Assembly (NCBI GenBank): GCA_022704585.1
Contig: JAKJGD010000145.1
Location: forward strand, 1 to 5,978
From: Spirochaetota bacterium
GTDB lineage: Bacteria; Spirochaetota; UBA4802; UBA5550
Direction of reading: 5' to 3'
Length of the DNA: 5,978 bases
The translations under genes and the position numbers were made by a program. The notes beneath the pieces are model-generated. The model saw only the letters and a list, made by a program, of their open reading frames with translations, was not told where the DNA came from and did not search any database. This document shows, piece by piece, positions 5,161-5,978 of this stretch (position 1 is its first letter; each line of letters starts with the position of its first letter).

Positions 5161-5978
5161 ATGGACCTTAACCATATCCGGAATTTCTCCATCATCGCGC
5201 ATATCGACCACGGAAAATCAACGCTGGCCGACCGCATCATCGAAAAGTGCCGGCTTGTAGACCCGCGCAACCACCGCGACCAGATGCTTGACACCATGGA
5301 CCTGGAGCGGGAGCGCGGCATCACCATCAAGTCGAACGCGATCACGCTGAGCTACACCGCGCGAGACGGGAAGGACTACGTCTTCAACCTGATCGACACA
5401 CCCGGGCACGTGGATTTCACCTACGAGGTCTCCCGCGCTCTCGCGGCCTGCGACGGCGTACTCCTGGTCGTTGACGCCTCGCAGGGGGTCGAGGCGCAGA
5501 CGATTGCCAACCTCTACCTGGCCCTGGACAACGACCTCGAGATACTCCCGGTGATCAATAAAATCGACATGCCTGCCGCGGACATCACGCGCACGAAGGA
5601 AGGGATAGAAAAAACCCTCGGGCTGGACGCCGACCTGGCGGTCCTGACCTCCGCGAAGGAGGGGACCGGGATAGACGACCTCATGGAAAAGATCATCGAA
5701 GTGATCCCTCCCCCGAAGGGAAACCCTGACGCGCCGCTGCGGGCCCTTATCTTCGACTCGTTCTTTGACAATTACCAGGGTGCGATCATGAAGGTACGGA
5801 TCTTCGACGGCACTGTGCAGAAGGGCGATACCATTGTGTTCTTCTCGACAGGCAATAAATACGAAGTCACCGAGGTGGGCGCATTCAAGCTCAATCTTGA
5901 AAAACGCGACAGGCTACAGCCGGGCGACGTGGGCTATATCGTGGCAGGGATCAAATCCGTGGTGGACACCAAGATTGG
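5161..5978 (+). CDS. lepA: Elongation factor 4 (LepA), N-terminal part, cut by the window edge
   Basis: LepA is a ribosome-associated translational GTPase reported to influence initiation, fidelity and back-translocation. The first 272 codons of a protein normally about 600 residues long are present and remain open at the right edge. All G-domain motifs are intact: G1 AHIDHGKST (13-21), G2 RERGIT (50-55), G3 DTPGH (79-83), G4 NKID (133-136) and G5 SAK (164-166). The spacer [11 protein letters not shown] and the following PPPKG...[16 protein letters not shown] block (start of domain II) are LepA-typical and unlike EF-G or EF-Tu. The ATG 5161-5163 gives the expected [12 protein letters not shown] start. 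A purine stretch GAAGAGAG lies just upstream, with only a two-nucleotide gap before the ATG, so the ribosome-binding site is weak. The gene follows rlmB by 86 bp. Confidence 0.97.
   Translation, partial: MDLNHIRNFSIIAHIDHGKSTLADRIIEKCRLVDPRNHRDQMLDTMDLERERGITIKSNAITLSYTARDGKDYVFNLIDTPGHVDFTYEVSRALAACDGVLLVVDASQGVEAQTIANLYLALDNDLEILPVINKIDMPAADITRTKEGIEKTLGLDADLAVLTSAKEGTGIDDLMEKIIEVIPPPKGNPDAPLRALIFDSFFDNYQGAIMKVRIFDGTVQKGDTIVFFSTGNKYEVTEVGAFKLNLEKRDRLQPGDVGYIVAGIKSVVDTKI

Overview
The window reads as ordinary chromosome from a fairly GC-rich diderm bacterium. The genes clearly exceed 50% G+C, while the intergenic stretches near 2010-2080 and 2760-2810 are AT-rich. Evidence for an outer membrane is the first (partial) gene, which ends in alternating aromatic/hydrophobic residues and a terminal Trp, as outer-membrane beta-barrels do. 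The gene mix would suit a spirochaete or a similar environmental lineage, but that is only an impression and the sequence does not prove it.

Layout. The left end (2-157, +) holds the last 51 codons of a probable beta-barrel protein. It converges, with a 6-bp gap, on a minus-strand unit (1918 down to 164). That unit is murB (UDP-N-acetylenolpyruvoylglucosamine reductase, peptidoglycan precursor synthesis), broken into two reading frames at 1658-1674, followed 5 bp later by a DEDDh 3'-5' exonuclease whose C-terminus looks like a WYL domain. The 310-bp gap 1919-2228 separates murB from a divergent plus-strand gene. It carries overlapping back-to-back promoter-like elements, a very strong GC hairpin in the murB leader, and a sigma-28-like -10 box plus a hairpin just before the plus-strand gene.

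The plus strand then carries a 174-residue unrecognised coiled-coil protein (2229-2753), cysS (cysteinyl-tRNA synthetase, 2919-4349), rlmB (23S rRNA Gm2251-type methyltransferase, 4331-5074, GTG start inside the cysS end) and the first 272 codons of lepA (elongation factor 4, 5161 to the window edge). cysS, rlmB and lepA form a translation-related block: charging tRNA-Cys, modifying the ribosomal peptidyl-transferase region, and ribosome-associated GTPase function. The 19-bp cysS/rlmB overlap implies co-transcription and coupled translation.

I found no mobile element, CRISPR array, tRNA or rRNA, and no clear defence or biosynthetic system. The observations most worth follow-up are the exonuclease-WYL fusion, the murB frame break, and the orphan coiled-coil gene with its unusual upstream region.
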